The position numbers and the translations under genes are program-made. The notes under the pieces are model-generated. The model saw nothing but the letters and a program-made list of their open reading frames with translations, had not been told where the DNA came from and did not search any database. Positions 46,505-59,190 of a stretch of 64,000 bases of DNA are shown here, one piece after another. Numbering within the stretch: the stretch's first letter is position 1; each line of letters opens with the position of its first letter. Location of the stretch: NCBI GenBank assembly GCA_030340625.1, contig JAOPHQ010000913.1, forward strand, positions 42,242-106,241, written 5' to 3'. This stretch comes from Merluccius polli. Taxonomy: Eukaryota; Chordata; Actinopteri; Gadiformes; Merlucciidae.

Positions 46505-48240
46505 TTTTCAAGGCAAGGCAAGGCAGCTTTATTTATATAGCGCATTTCATACACAATGGCAACTCAATGCACTTTACATAGAACAATAAGAATTGAAATA
46601 AAAAATAATAATAAAAAAATAATAATAATAATAATAATTTTAAAAAAATTAAAGAATAGAAAGAAATAAAATACTATAAGAGCAGCATAAAATCATGATT
46701 TAAAAGGACATAGTGCAATTAAAATTTACAATTTAAAGCTCAATCATAAGCACAGGAGAAGAGAAGTGTTTTTAACCTGGATTTAAAAATGTTCACAGTT
46801 GGGGCTGATTTCAGTTCAGCTGGTAGTTTGTTCCAGTTTTGTGCAGCATAACAGCTAAAAGCTGCTTCACCATGTTTAGTTTGAACTCTGGGCTTCACTA
46901 TCTGACCTGAGTCAGTAGATCTCAGAGCCCTACTGGGTTTGTATTCTACTAAGATGTCATTCATGTATTCTGGACCTAAACCATTCAGTGATTTGTAGAC
47001 CAGTAGCAGAACTTTAACATCTATTCTATAGCTGACTGGGAGCCAGTGTAAAGACTTGAGAACTGGAGTAATGTGCTGTGATCTCTTTGTTCTGGTTAAA
47101 ACTCGAGCTGCAGCATTCTGAATGAGCTGCAGCTGTTTAATGCTTTTTTTGTGGGAGTCCAATCAGAAGACCGTTACAGTAGTCGAGTCTACTGGAGATA
47201 AAAGCATGAATCAACTTCTCCTGGTCTGTTTGAGACATAAAACCCTTCACTCTGGATATGTTCTTAAGATGATAGAAGGCTGTTTTGGTGATGGATTTGA
47301 TATGACTGCTGAAGGTCAAATCTGAGTCTATCAGCACGCCAAGGTTTCTGACTTGGTCCCTAGTTTTTAGAGAGAGTGACTTGAGATGTTTACTGACAGC
47401 AATCCTCTTCTCTTTATTGCCTAAAACAATTACCTCAGTTTTGTCCTGATTTAATTGAAGGAAATTTTGGTTCATCCAATTTGTTACTTGCTCTAAACAG
47501 TGACACAATGACTGTATTGGACTGTAGTCACCTGAGGACAGTGCCATGTATATTTGTGTGTCATCTGCATAACTGTGATAGTACATTAGAGTTCTGCAGA
47601 ACTTGACCCAAAGGCAGCATATATAGACTGAACAAAAGGGGTCCAAGAACTGACCCCTGAGGAACTCCACATGTCATAGCCATTCGATTGGATTCATAAC
47701 TTCCAATGGTCGCAAAATAACTCCGCTCTTCCAAGTAGGACCTGAACCATTTCAGGACTGTTCCGCTGAGTCCTGCCCAAGTTTCCAACCTGTTCAACAA
47801 TATACTGTGATCCACAGTGTCAAATGCAGCACTGAGATCCAACAGGACCAGAACTGACACCTTGCCTGAGTCAGTGTTTAACCTAATATCATTTAACACT
47901 CTAATAAGAGCTGTTTCTTACTGTGGTGAGGTCGGAAGCCTGATTGAAATTTGTCGAAAAGGCCACTGGAATTCAAGAAATTGCTGAGTTGATTAAAAAC
48001 CACTTTCTCAACGATCTTGGCTATAAAAGGAAGATTTGAGATAGGTCTGTAGTTGGTTAACATGGAAGCATCCAGCGATCTCTTTTTTAAGAGTGGCTTA
48101 ATGGCAGCTACTTTTAGGGATTTAGGAAACGTGCCCGATTGAAGTGAGCTATTTAGTATTTGTCGCAAATCTATTTGGACAGAGTTCACAATAGTTTTAA
48201 TATCCAACGATCTTATCCATTCTGCTCCATTCACCAATTT
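46505..48240 (-). pseudogene. L2/CR1-type LINE, 5'-truncated, reverse transcriptase part
   Basis: Minus strand, four overlapping frames linked by frameshifts near 47895, 47610 and 47150. Motifs in order: AAIKPLLKK, NYRPISNLPF, FQSGFRPHHS, LLDLSAAFDTVDHSIL, GVPQGSVLGPLLF, YADDTQIYM (catalytic aspartates), LNQDKTEVIVLG, RLDYCNGLLIG, IQNAAARVLT and LHWLPVSYRI. The 3' end is a fish LINE tail with GCGCTATATAAATAAAG and CTTGC repeats (46505-46545). The endonuclease is absent, so it is a 5'-truncated insertion. An A/AAT-rich tract lies at 46585-46660. Confidence 0.85.
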
Positions 48241-48781
48241 ACAATTTCATTTACGTTTTGTTATGTAATTGGAAAACAAACATATTGCAATACAAACTAT
48301 GGGTGCCACTTTAGCCTTTTCTCCTGAGTAAGATATGTACAAATGAGCAAACCAACTAACAAACTAACTAACAAACAAAGTAAATAAATAGGAGGGGCAG
48401 ATAACTGTGTGGCATTTGCGTGGTCCTGTGGGGTTTTTTCTTTGGAGAGCTTAACACGACTCTCGGTCACATGGGTGCACGTGTGCGAGTGTCTGCTCCT
48501 GTGGTGAACTGGTGTCCCATTCAATGTGTCAGCTAGAAATTGTAATGGCTCCAGTGTAAAACACAGTTTTTCGAGGCAGAATACAATTTTAGGATTTTTT
48601 GGTGTATCCGACAAATATTGGATGCACGCTCGCACGAATGCATGTATGTACACACGCACACAAGCAGAAAACAAAAACTTGGGTCTAGTATACCTCAATA
48701 GAGTTATTTTTACTGTAGGCCTACAGCTCGGGTCCCAAAGATTGAAAATAGATACAAGCTGATAAAACATCAAACATCATG
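48241..48781. other. No gene seen
   Basis: Flank of the LINE. The frame at 48297-48773 (minus) has no domain and no homology inside the window. Confidence 0.4.
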
Positions 48782-48789
48782 CTGTACAT

Positions 48790-49305
48790 CAGGCCTATTC
48801 AATTAGTGGCCCATCTGGGGCCGCTAATTATTTATTAGAACATAAACATTCAGAATACATTTTCCCTGAAAAAAAGCTGTTTCTGAGCAACAATAAGAGC
48901 TCAATTTCCTCCAATTGAAAACCGTTTAATCCACTTTCATTTTAATTCAATTCATTTTAACATTTTCAATTGAAATACATTCAATCTGCCACATGATTGA
49001 AATCAATTTTGAATTCATTTTTTTGAGGTGAAGTGATTTATTGAAAGAAAAAAAAATACATGAAGAATAACACAGGTCTATGTAGAAATGAATGAACTGA
49101 CTGCCCTATTTTGTATGTTAGTTTTGTATGTTGTTTAAACAAATTGCAAAACACACTCTTTATACACAGTATTATGGGTATTTATTGTTGTTTTTTATGT
49201 TCACATGTAGGAGTGCTTAAATGCGATAATTACTCTTTTTTCCGGGCCCCTTAATTTTCAATTTCAGTAATCTGGCCCTCATAAGAAAGTAGTTGAATAA
49301 CCCTG
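48790..49305. mobile_element. hAT MITE, 516 bp
   Basis: Ends CAGGCCTATTCAATTAG and, inverted, CAGGGTTATTCAACTAC. 8-bp duplication CTGTACAT at 48782-48789 and 49306-49313. Non-coding. Confidence 0.85.
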
Positions 49306-49420
49306 CTGTACATAATTAATGGCTGATATCAAACCTGCGCTATTCAACGTTAACAAGGCTAAGTAAATTGGTTTAGGTAGGCCTTAAGATGGACTCTTAA
49401 AGCAAAGGCAAGAACTGGTC

Positions 49421-49975
49421 TGTAGTATATTCTTCTTCGGCTGCCAGAATACTGGTTTGTGGATGATGAAATGATGGAGGTCCGCTCCCAAAAGTGTCTG
49501 AGTAAATAACTTTTTATTTAACAGAGAACACAAGCGGGAAGTCATTCAATGCATCTGAATGGTGGCCGAATCTTCTCCCAATCTGAGTCCGAATCCCCCA
49601 AAGGGGTCCGAAAACTCCTTATCCTCTCTAATGCACACACTTCTTATAGGCCTGAGCCAGACCATACGTGACAGTCCAGCAAGCCGAAACAATACACCCT
49701 CAGATCTACAACACAACACAAACAGCTCCCTGTCTTAAGTCACATATGGAGACACTTTCTGAAGTGATCAGGGCATCTTTTCATCAGTTTGGGGTCATCA
49801 GGCATCCTGCTGCCCCTCAGCAGGCCCTCAGGACTACCCCTAATTAGTTCACAGAGAGACACAGGATGTTCTCTCATGACACAGCAGTATTCTACATATG
49901 AAGAATGAGTGAAATACAATGAATAAAAGAAAGAAGTAGAATATCCTGTAAATGTATATGAGAAAATACACTACA
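49421..49975 (-). repeat. 3' LTR of the second ERV
   Basis: 555 bp; TGTAGTG...TACTACA on the minus strand. AATAAA (minus) near 49512-49517 and a TATAAG motif near 49643. Confidence 0.9.
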
Positions 49976-49988
49976 TATTCCCCCCTTG
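49976..49988 (-). promoter_or_regulatory. Polypurine tract
   Basis: CAAGGGGGGAATA on the minus strand, directly before the 3' LTR: the expected primer for plus-strand DNA synthesis. Confidence 0.8.
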
Positions 49989-50221
49989 TGACGAAGAAGA
50001 AGTCACGCAAAACTAACACAAAAAGCATATAGCATCTGTTCTTCTTGCTTGCATTCTCTCAAAAAGCTTTCCCTCATATTTTGATGATAATAACATAAAA
50101 TATATGACAGTGATTCTAGGTCCTAATTTATCAAGCTCTTTGGAACAACCAATTTAGTCTTTTAGCGTTACCTTTGGATCTTATGCACACATTATTTTAT
50201 TTACTTTTAGACTAGGTAAAC

Positions 50222-50437
50222 TTATTCAATTGTTCTAATAAGGTCAAATTCATGAGCTATGCTCACCCAACTGGAAGCACTCTCCCCAGTTAGCCATTCA
50301 ACAGCTGAAGAGAGGTCTGTCCAAGTCGGGTTACCATCATCTAGTCGAAAACCACCTCTAGGATATGTAAAAAGAGTAGCATGATGGTTTCCTAATCTAG
50401 AGAAGATCTCACCCACAAGCCAATCAGGATGAAGCAC
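50222..50437 (-). pseudogene. Unidentified ERV 3' reading frame
   Basis: A 71-residue frame (GGFRLDDGNPTWTDLSSAVE) in block T. The same reading, with stops, is at 24000-24190. Conservation of the phrase LDDGNPTWTDLSSA between the two copies hints at former coding use. No family was recognised. Confidence 0.4.
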
Positions 50438-52739
50438 TTCTCTTTAAGCTTATCACTGTCAATGCACAACAATCATCATTACAGAATGTTGACATCTTTC
50501 AACACCAATCACTTGTAAGGAAATCAATCATTAAAGGAATTAAAGAAAACATAAAATATAAAACATAAAAACACATCACATTCAGATAAAGCTATCAGTC
50601 ATGTTGTCTCCTAGTATAGCAATTATGATCAACATCTGGTAACAGGAAGCAATGTTCCTGTTGTTCATCCCGTGTTTGCAGTCCATTCCAATGTCCAGTT
50701 ATGAGTCTCTGAGTCCATGTAGGGCAGGAGCCCCAGTTCAACTGTCCTCTCTCTAATGGACCTCTATTGTCCAGAGAGGAAGAAATTCCAGAACCAAACC
50801 GTATCTTTGCAGAAAAATATCTGACACAACATAACATAATCAGTATGTGAACAATTGTTATTACAGTGTAATTATAGATCAGCTGTGTCCAAATCCTGAA
50901 TTACCCAAATAATCTTCTATCATTATTAATTATTTTCCCCATAATTTGTTATTATTGCTAATTAATATTCAACTGATCCCCCCTTGTTACTTATCATCTA
51001 CTTTGTTCCCTTTAAGTGATCATTAATACTGGTTCCCTGTTAAAGTTTGAAGGCTGATTCCCATTTATATAGATAATAGTAAATAATTGTTAAGTGAATT
51101 TCTGTGCACACTTAATATATCAAACAAATGTGTATACATAGATGGTTCAAATAATAGGTAAATATTAGTGAATAAATGAATATTTATGGTCACACTGGTC
51201 TAACATAGTCATTGAACAGTCATTAGTAAGCTTGAGTATTTAAAATTGATACACTTCAAATAAACTACCCTTGATTTCCTCATTGTCATTGTCCTGATTT
51301 TGATATAAACAATTATGCCACTGGAATGTCATATATGACATAAGACGTTCACTGGCTCGATCCCCTTTTATAATAGGTGCTAGTCTTCTTGTTTAGTATC
51401 GATCAATACAGTTTTTGGTGACATTCTAAATGGTGTCACATACATCCTCTTCTTTCATGCCTACATCATTATCTTCTACACTTCCTTCATCGTTTTGGAA
51501 ACATTCTAATCCCTGCTCTACATAAAGCTCAACCCCTTTGGGTACAGATAATTCTCCTATTCTATTGGACAATGTCCTTTTATAGATTTACTGTATTCAC
51601 TTGATCCCATATACATCAAACATTGTCTCAACATAAGGGTATTGACCATGCATCGTCATTTGGGCTCACTGTCGACATTTGCATTTGATTTCTTTCAAGT
51701 TGTTGTCTTGCCTGTTCTTGTTTTTTAGTGTAACTCCTCAATCTCTTGTTCACAGATTCCCCAATTATATTCAATACTAATTATCTACAATGTATCTTGA
51801 CGACCTTTAGCACACATATAACAATTTTGTTTGTATCAGACTTCCAGTAAATACCACCCATGTATACCTATTGTTTGCTTATACAACCACTCTTTTGATT
51901 TTACCACAATTTGTTTTTCAATGCGTTCAAATCCATACTGTTTAAGTTTTCTTGTTGTTGAGAAGTTATTATTATTTTCGATTTTTTCATCAAAATTTGA
52001 GTCGAATCTATTTCCTCAGTAACCGGATTTGGATTTAATTTGTCATGTTGAAGGACTATACCACGTTGGTCCTTGGTCACACAAGAGACTTCTACATTTG
52101 GTTTTACGTCTAGTATTATTTCTAACTCTACATGCGGAAACCTCTTTTTAATTCTAATTTATACGTACTACTACCCTGGTCCCATTGATCTCTTGATTCT
52201 ACTGTTATACACCAGTACATTGGTTCTTGCCGAATGTCAATTATACATTGAACTTGTCCCCAGATTATTAAGTTATACGTTGGGTGTATAGCTACCTAGC
52301 ATCTCGCTACCTATCATGACAGTAAGAGTAACTTGTTGTTCGTCTGCATAGTTAACACTTTGAATATATAATTGAATCTATATTTGAACATATAAGAAAA
52401 CTTGATTTTCTGACCTTTTTCCCTTGCATGTTTAACTATTCCGAATATCTCATTGCTGGCCTTTCCTGCAACACGTTCATGCTTTCTCTAGTGTTACCAC
52501 CTAATTCCTGGCTGGTCCAGGTCTACTCTGTTGTTGTGGTTACACTCTTCCTCTGGATCCGTCCCTGGGTCTGTGGAATTTGCCAAAGCCCTCAGAGGAT
52601 CAGTAGCAGGCTCACCAGCCTCGGCATCATCATGTCTGTTACTCCGGTCCGAGCCGGTTCTGGTCCCGTGATGGTCGTTCAGTGCCGGGTACACATGCTC
52701 CCAGCTCCTTCTTGTGCTCCTTCCTCGTCTTTGGTTGAG
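50438..52739 (-). other. ERV interior without a recognisable frame
   Basis: 50438-50810 matches block T of the first ERV. 50811-52400 is AT-rich with no long frame. An intact env would be expected around here and none is seen. Confidence 0.5.
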
Positions 52740-53940
52740 CATCTTTTCTGCAGTGGTTGAGGTGGTACCATGTGGAACTCCCTTCCACCTTGATGGCTGT
52801 TGGTGTCGCATTGGTGACTTTGAATGGTCCTTCTCTCCTGGGCTCGTTCCAGTTTCTCCTGAACCCCTCAGGTACAACTGGTCATCTGGCTCCACCCCCC
52901 TTGGTGGTCATCCTCCAGCTCTGGAACTCTGTCTTTCTCCTGGTAGAATATGAGCTTGTGTATGGAAGTTAGTTGTCTGATATACTTTCTCAATTCTATT
53001 TCTAATTGTTCTAATGGGGGTCCCTTGTGGGGCCCTCAAAGTTTCGGTGAGAGCATGGGTCGACCCTCAAGCATTTCATGCGGGATTAGATGCATCATTC
53101 TGTTAGCTTGCATGCGATAACTCATTAGTGTTAGTGGTAGTGCATCTACCCAATTCAATTTTCACATGCAGAAATGTTGTTAATTTTTGTCTTGAATGTC
53201 CCATTCACTCTTTCCACTATTCCTTGTGACTGGGAATGGTAAACACCTAATCGCTGTTTGATGCGTAACTGCTGCACCACACTATTCACAGTTTTCTGAA
53301 TGAAAGCTGATCCATTGTCTGAGCTAATTTCTAATTGAATTCCAAACCTTGGCATGATTTTTCTAGTCAAAAACTTAATTACAGTAGTCACACTTTTATC
53401 TTTTGATGGGACTGTTTCTACCCATCTGCTGAATCTGTCAATGACTACTAGCATGTACCTTTTACCTTATACACTTTTGATCATATCAACATAGTCCAAG
53501 ACCTGATGTCTAAATGGTCCCTCGGGTGTGGGAATGTGTCCCAATGGAGTAGTGATTGTTTTTCTTATGTTGTTTTCTGCACATTCTTCACAATCATTGA
53601 GCTGATTATCAATCATTATTTGCAAGTATGGTGACCAAAAATCTTGTTTTCTGATAAAAACCTTGTTTCCTGATTTTAAAACCTTCATTACCTCCCCCCT
53701 TGCGCCATGGTCAAAACCATGCGCATCTTTAATGAGCAAATGTAACAGCCAGATAGGTGCAACAAAACGTTCATGTGCACCACATCATGCACCTCTATCA
53801 ATGTCTGATTATGATTGTCCAACACCTTGCTTGAGGCTAACTTAGCTAAATAGTTACCTTCTGCCTGTATCCCTCCTAAGGTGCTATGTCCTTTAACCTT
53901 AACAACAGCCAATCTAGTAGAAAGGGAAATTGCAGCCAGT
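52740..53940 (-). pseudogene. ERV pol: RNase H end and integrase
   Basis: Minus strand: VVKVKGHSTLGGIQAEGNYL closes RNase H (about 53900). Then come a zinc-binding region (NDCEECAENN), the core with LVVIDRFSRWVE, ISSDNGSAF and GIVERVNGTFK (catalytic Asp, Asp, Glu), and the C-terminal domain with WNEPRREGPFKV and TWYHLNHC (about 52870-52750). TAA at 53464-53466 and TGA at 53155-53157 interrupt the frame. The protein would insert viral DNA into the genome; this copy cannot be complete. The domain order and the C-terminal signature point to a gamma/epsilon-like retrovirus. Confidence 0.85.
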
Positions 53941-55199
53941 AAATCCTAAACTAAAATTTTGATACGATATGGGTTTACCATCAACCGCTTTTAAACCACG
54001 CTGTTACCAAATTTACCAAATCATGCACTATACCGAAAACAAAACGCAAATCCTTATACACCTTAAGGGTTTAAAAAGTTGACATGTCCTAGTTATTGCC
54101 ACCATTTCCACTGCTTAAGCCGGAATCTATCCTATCCTCCACCTTTCAACCCAAATGGTTTCTCCTGTGATGGTTTCACCTTCTCGTCACTCTATGATCA
54201 AGTGAGTCAGTGCTCAGTGACTTTGCCAAGTAATCGTGACTGTGCCTGCCTTAGGTTGTCCCCAGGTTTCAAGGTGGGATCTTACCCGTCATAGGCTAAC
54301 CAGCCTTCCCTACTGGCCTGTTGCAGGATGCCGTGTATGGGGATAAATCCCTTCTGATTCTTATGTTCAGCCCATAGGATAGGTGGCTGTGGAGGAGTAG
54401 AGACAGATATCTATGACAGCTATCCATGCAGTCCTGTGTATATGTAATGGAGACACAACACGTCGTTGACGCTGTAGTTATAACGCGTTGGTGGACAAAG
54501 CTAACAAATAAAAATATTCAACACAGCATAACAGCATTAGGTGTTGGCGTTTGCAAGGTAAACCCAATTCTTCCCAATGTCAATAAACAATCTAGCTTGT
54601 GCATTAGATCCCTTCCCAGCAGATTGCTGAAATACTTTTCAGTGATCACTTTAACCAGGTTATTGCTCAAAAGGATGTTAACAACCTACATTGTTACTGA
54701 ATAAAATGTACCTTGTAACTTTCACTCAAAGGTAAATAGTCTCATAAATAGGAGAAATGGCATAAAATTGTACAATACGGTAAGTATTGTTCTAAAACTC
54801 CACTGAGTTAACAGTAGCTCATTCCCACAAGCTGTAAAATTATTTGCAAGTTGGCCACTGGGGTAACAACTATCAAACCCACACACCCACGGAAGCATGT
54901 GTGCAGAAACTTCCTGGACTACAACATGCAGTGCAGGTTTCTAGCAGTAGGGGAGCTGTTGTCTCCACCTGCTTTAACTCCATTCACATCACAGACACTT
55001 TTGTTGGCATGTTCAGACGACATTTGTCTGACCAAAGCAATTTTACAATTTAACAAAGAAAACACAAAAACAAAAACAAAATTAAATCTATTTCAACAAA
55101 ACACAGCAAGATATGGCCATGACAACAGTGCGGGACTTATACCACGCAGTCCACTCTCCCCCTCTGGGGACACACCTACCGGTAGACCCTGGCAACCCA
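53941..55199 (-). other. ERV interior, degraded
   Basis: 54430-54670 matches 24630-24830 of the first ERV inverted. No long frame. The upstream part of RNase H and the reverse transcriptase that should be here were not found. Confidence 0.5.
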
Positions 55200-55510
55200 G
55201 AACAAACTTTCTTTTAACTGTTTCAACATCACACTATGGAGGTAAACTAAGCAACCTACAGATGGACTTGTTTTATTGTTACACACACAACAATGCGTAT
55301 CAGGTTTTTACAGTGTAATAACTACAACTACCGCGCTCCCACAGCATCCTTGAACGTTCTAATGTTCGCAGCGCTTTCTTTATTATGTTTCATTCTAACC
55401 CCACTAAGTCCTGTGATCCCCATGGGACATACTGAGCTGGTTGTCTCTTTACCACTTTGCACTGTAAGGCGACCTTGTGCGTCTTAAAAGGCACCTTCAA
55501 ATAAAATGTA

Positions 55511-55556
<46 letters not shown>

Positions 55557-55575
55557 TACTATTATTATTATTATC
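55511..55575. repeat. (ATT)n microsatellite
   Basis: Same place in the element as the tract at 607-654. The tyrosine-rich frame across it is an artefact. Confidence 0.9.
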
Positions 55576-55742
55576 AGTATCAATATAATCATCACCACTG
55601 CTATTATAGGGTAAACTCCTGCATAACTCTTTATTGCCCCTCTCTCTCTTCTTCTTCTTCCTTATCTAAGTACTTCTTGCAGCTCTAGTGCTGCTCTGCT
55701 ATATTGTCCTCTTCTCTCTCTCAGATCTCCGGAGTTCTTCTA

Positions 55743-56186
55743 CTAGGGGGCTCTGTCCTGATTTACTGTCTCTAAAATTGACGGCCATGTGCTGGGTGAT
55801 GGAACCCTAACCACACATGGACACTTCCCATAGGTTGTTGTTTTTACAGAATGAGTTACCTGTTGGAACCACATGTCTCTGCTTGCCCATGGGTCGGAGA
55901 CCTGTAATACTGAAGAGTCAAACCCATATGCCTTCAATCTAGCATCTCGTTGTAGTATTGCATGCAAGTTTTCAACCTTCTCAGTCTGTGTCCAGCTGTT
56001 GTCCAGCAGATTATAGTCAGTCATCGTGCTCTCAGTCTGAGTCATATTAAGTTGGTTCTGAGTAGTCTTAGGTCTTAGTGGATCTTGTGTGTTGGACATA
56101 ATGATGTTTTCAAATGTCTCATTACCATTATTCTTTATTTCAGTAGTGAGTTTCAGTGCTACACTTGGAGACTCTGTGGATATCAT
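55743..56186 (-). pseudogene. Possible ERV envelope-like fragment
   Basis: A 147-residue frame: Thr/Asn-rich start, then LDNSWTQTEKVENLHAILQR, then SRDMWFQQVTHSV and a Cys pair (KCPCVVRVPSP). The Trp-Phe-Gln plus C-x-C pattern recalls surface glycoprotein segments of fish endogenous retroviruses, but the match is weak. There is no signal peptide, fusion peptide or transmembrane helix in the frame. It could instead be an accessory or gag-related piece. Confidence 0.35.
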
Positions 56187-57480
56187 AGATGTAGTAACTA
56201 ATTTCTGAATTGTACCTATAGGTCTCTGTAAATATCACAAATGTCATCATTGCTCTGTCAATGTCCTCTGTCAATGTCTTCTGTCACATCCTCTCTTTTC
56301 TTCTCACTCATAACACAGCTGTAGAGAATCTTATCTCCACAGTTTCGCTTATAAGGGTCCTAGTTGCAGTAGTTGTAGATTCAGAAACTGTCCTTGTTGT
56401 AGTTATTGGTCTCACATCCCCTGTAGGAGTTGATGTGCTAATACTACCTGTAAGTAGTAGATGCTATCTCTTCACCTTCCACTAAAAGTGGTGTTGCTAT
56501 GGCGATCGGCTGTCTAATAACTGCCTGGGTTGTAGCATCACCTAAATCTGTTACAAGCATTACTTTATGAATCGACGACGAAATGCACATGAGACGTTTG
56601 AGATGTTTCTTTGGAAAGGAACCCCCCTTCCGTGGAGGTCCCCTCCTTCGCTTAAGGTTCTCGTGCAAATGTAAATAAAGGAAAAGAATAAAACAAAGAT
56701 TTAATGTCTATTTGAACAACTTGCTTCATATTACTGACAAGTTGACGCTTAAGAATAATCAATCAGCTTTTACACAAAAACACTTTTCTATCGCAGTAAT
56801 GACATCTGTTGACATAGATATTGATGAATTTAAAAGTCTAGATAATAAAATTCATGATTAAGTAATGACCACCAATAAACAGAATTATTGTACTAGGCTT
56901 CAGTCTGCCTTCTCTCCCCTTTCAGCTACGGGAGTGCAGTAGGGGCGTGACCACGCGTCTGTGTAACTTGTAGCTCCTCCTTAAACCCACACATGCGCAG
57001 TTCACTTGTTAACGTGACTTCAGAGAGAGCAGAGTTTGTCTTCTGAATCAGAGGGGGAAACCTGGCGGCCCCCCGGCTAGAGAATTATTTGCATCGCCCC
57101 TGCGAGTCTTTCCCTAGACTTCCACCAGCAGTTTCTTAATCTAAACAGTTTCACAACTTCAAGAAATAATAAGACTTCTTTCTACAATATTTACATGAGG
57201 AGTCGTCACTCCCACAATTAGACCACTTGTCTTTAATAATACTTTAGAGCTCAATTTACAAATAAGTAACTTAATTCACTCGTCTTTTGAGCATTCACAC
57301 AATGTACTACTATCTATAACCGTTGTTTATTCTACTTTTTCTTTACAGTCTCTCACATCTCCGTCGCTAAGCACTTGTATAGAACAAACAGACTAAAATT
57401 AACTTTTAGGCCTAATGATCCACATTAATCTTCTTACACGCCAAATAATAGACTGATCATCGCCTTTTGCTTGGTCCCTT

Positions 57481-58610
57481 TTAACAGGGATTGGTCATCG
57501 CCTTTTCCTTTGTTTTGTTTTTTGTTTTTGTTTTTTTCTCCACAGACAAACCACTTTTACTTCACAGTAACACAAAACAGACACACAAACAGACACAGAA
57601 CATTGAACATTGAACACTTATTTTGAAGCTTCTTAATTTTCCCTATCCAACTTTAGGTGTTTATGCAATTTTTTTTTGTCTTTATTATTTTGTAGGCTGT
57701 AAATTACCCGGCCGGGCTTTTCACTTTATCATCTCTTTTTCTCTCATTGACAGTTTACCATTTTATGCTGCTGCATGAAAGTTCTCCAACGACTTACTTT
57801 ACTTTAGCGCTGTCACAGTCACCGTCACATTACTTTGGAAGCGTGTGTCTCCTATCATCGCAAATGCATCTAAGTGCATACACATTCACTGACATTTTCA
57901 GTACTCTGATAGTGTCACTCCTTTTGCTGCATTTTCACATTTGCCTTGGGCCAGGCCGCAAACTCGCTCTCATCAAAATGTACCCAAGGCTTTTGTCTCA
58001 CTTAAAACATGTGTCTCCTTCACACGATGCATCCGAACATGCATATCACACATACATTTGATCTGTCATTGGTTTTAATTATTTTCCTCGAATTGGTGCA
58101 CATGTTACGAACCAATGACGGTTTTTCTTATCGGGTGATGAGCGCATACTCTTCATTCATCCTTCTCTACTCGCATTTCCATTTGTGCTGTCAATGGGCT
58201 TTTTCTCGAAACTTGCACACACTAAACTGTCTCCCATTGACGTCCTTAACCATATCAAGCCTCTATTCCTCTCGTTTTTATTTTTGTTTTTTATTTCTAA
58301 ACTTTTGGTTACTTCTAGTTTCATTTGTTACTTTACTTTCATTTGTTTCTCTAATTTCATTTGTTACTTTAATTTCATTTTGTTTCTCTAAGTATATTTT
58401 TAGTAAATTTATAACGGAACTCTCTCATCCATCGTCCACCAGCCTATTGTTCTCCGCAGAGATTATTTTTTGTTGCGAACCCACCGAATGACAGAAAACA
58501 CCTGGACACAGTATAAAAACCAGAAGTTAGGTGAACTCACCTTGCGCGCTTCTTCTGGGTTTAAACTGCGTTGAGTTGGTCTCTGGTCATCGATTTTGCG
58601 CATTCAGCCA
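57481..58610 (-). other. ERV leader, no gag frame
   Basis: Pyrimidine-rich on plus (purine-rich on the element strand), with tandem CATTTGTTACTTT-like repeats at 58320-58390. No minus-strand frame of gag size. Plus-strand frames are low-complexity shadows. Confidence 0.5.
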
Positions 58611-58628
58611 ATCCTGTTCATGACGCCA
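58611..58628 (-). promoter_or_regulatory. Primer-binding site, probable tRNA-Ser
   Basis: Plus-strand ATCCTGTTCATGACGCCA resembles the 3' end of a vertebrate tRNA-Ser (CGA type as I recall it) with one mismatch. It sits four bases from the 5' LTR. Confidence 0.6.
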
Positions 58629-58632
58629 ATAA

Positions 58633-59186
58633 TGTAGTATATTCTTCTTCGGCTGCCAGAATACTGGTTTGTGGATGATGAAATGATGGAGGTCCGCTCC
58701 CAAAAGTGTCTGAGTAACTAACTTTTTATTTAACAGAGAACACAAGCGGGAAGTCATTCAATGCATCTGAATGGTGGCCGAATCTTCTCCCAATCTGAGT
58801 CCGAATCCCCCAAAGGGGTCCGAAACTCCTTATCCTCTCTAATGCACACACTTCTTATAGGCCTGAGCCAGACCATACGTGACAGTCCAGCAAGCCGAAA
58901 CAATACACCCTCAGATCTACAACACAACACAAACAGCTCCCTGTCTTAAGTCACATATGGAGACACTTTCTGAAGTGATCAGGGCATCTTTTCATCAGTT
59001 TGGGGTCATCAGGCATCCTGCTGCCCCTCAGCAGGCCCTCAGGACTACCGCTAATTAGTTCACAGAGAGACACAGGATGTTCTCTCATGACACAGCAGTA
59101 TTCTACATATGAAGAATGAGTGAAATACAATGAATAAAAGAAAGAAGTAGAATATCCTGTAAATGTATATGAGAAAATACACTACA
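58633..59186 (-). repeat. 5' LTR of the second ERV
   Basis: 554 bp; partner of 49421-49975. Differences: A/C in AGTAA(A/C)TAAC, one A less in the CGAAACTCC run, and C/G in ACC(C/G)CTAA. Confidence 0.9.
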
Positions 59187-59190
59187 GGTC

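Larger units (their letters stand above)
55200..57480 (-). mobile_element. ERV block E, fullest copy
   Basis: Matches 1-1330 and 22000-23690 inverted. It includes the poly(ATT) tract at 55511-55575, an env-like frame, and a segment at 56590-56960 also present at 790-1140. CTTAAGG and GTAAATAAAGGAAAAG landmarks are shared. Confidence 0.7.
49421..59186 (-). mobile_element. Endogenous retrovirus (probable tRNA-Ser primed), 9.8 kb, defective
   Basis: Two LTRs of 555 and 554 bp differ by two substitutions and one single-base indel. GGTC duplications flank it (49417-49420 and 59187-59190). The primer site is at 58611-58628 and the purine tract (CAAGGGGGGAATA) precedes the 3' LTR. Coding remnants on the minus strand: an env-like frame (56186-55743), then RNase H and integrase (53940-52740), then a small frame (50437-50222). 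Gag, protease and most of reverse transcriptase were not found. The env-like frame lies upstream of pol, which is not the usual order. The integrase C-terminal domain is of gamma/epsilon-retrovirus type. Confidence 0.85.

Noticed and set aside
48297..48773. 158-codon minus-strand protein
   Set aside because: No domain and no splice or promoter context; composition is like the surrounding intergenic DNA.
58009..58491. Hydrophobic 160-codon membrane protein
   Set aside because: Plus-strand shadow of purine-rich ERV leader sequence with TTCATTTGTTAC repeats.
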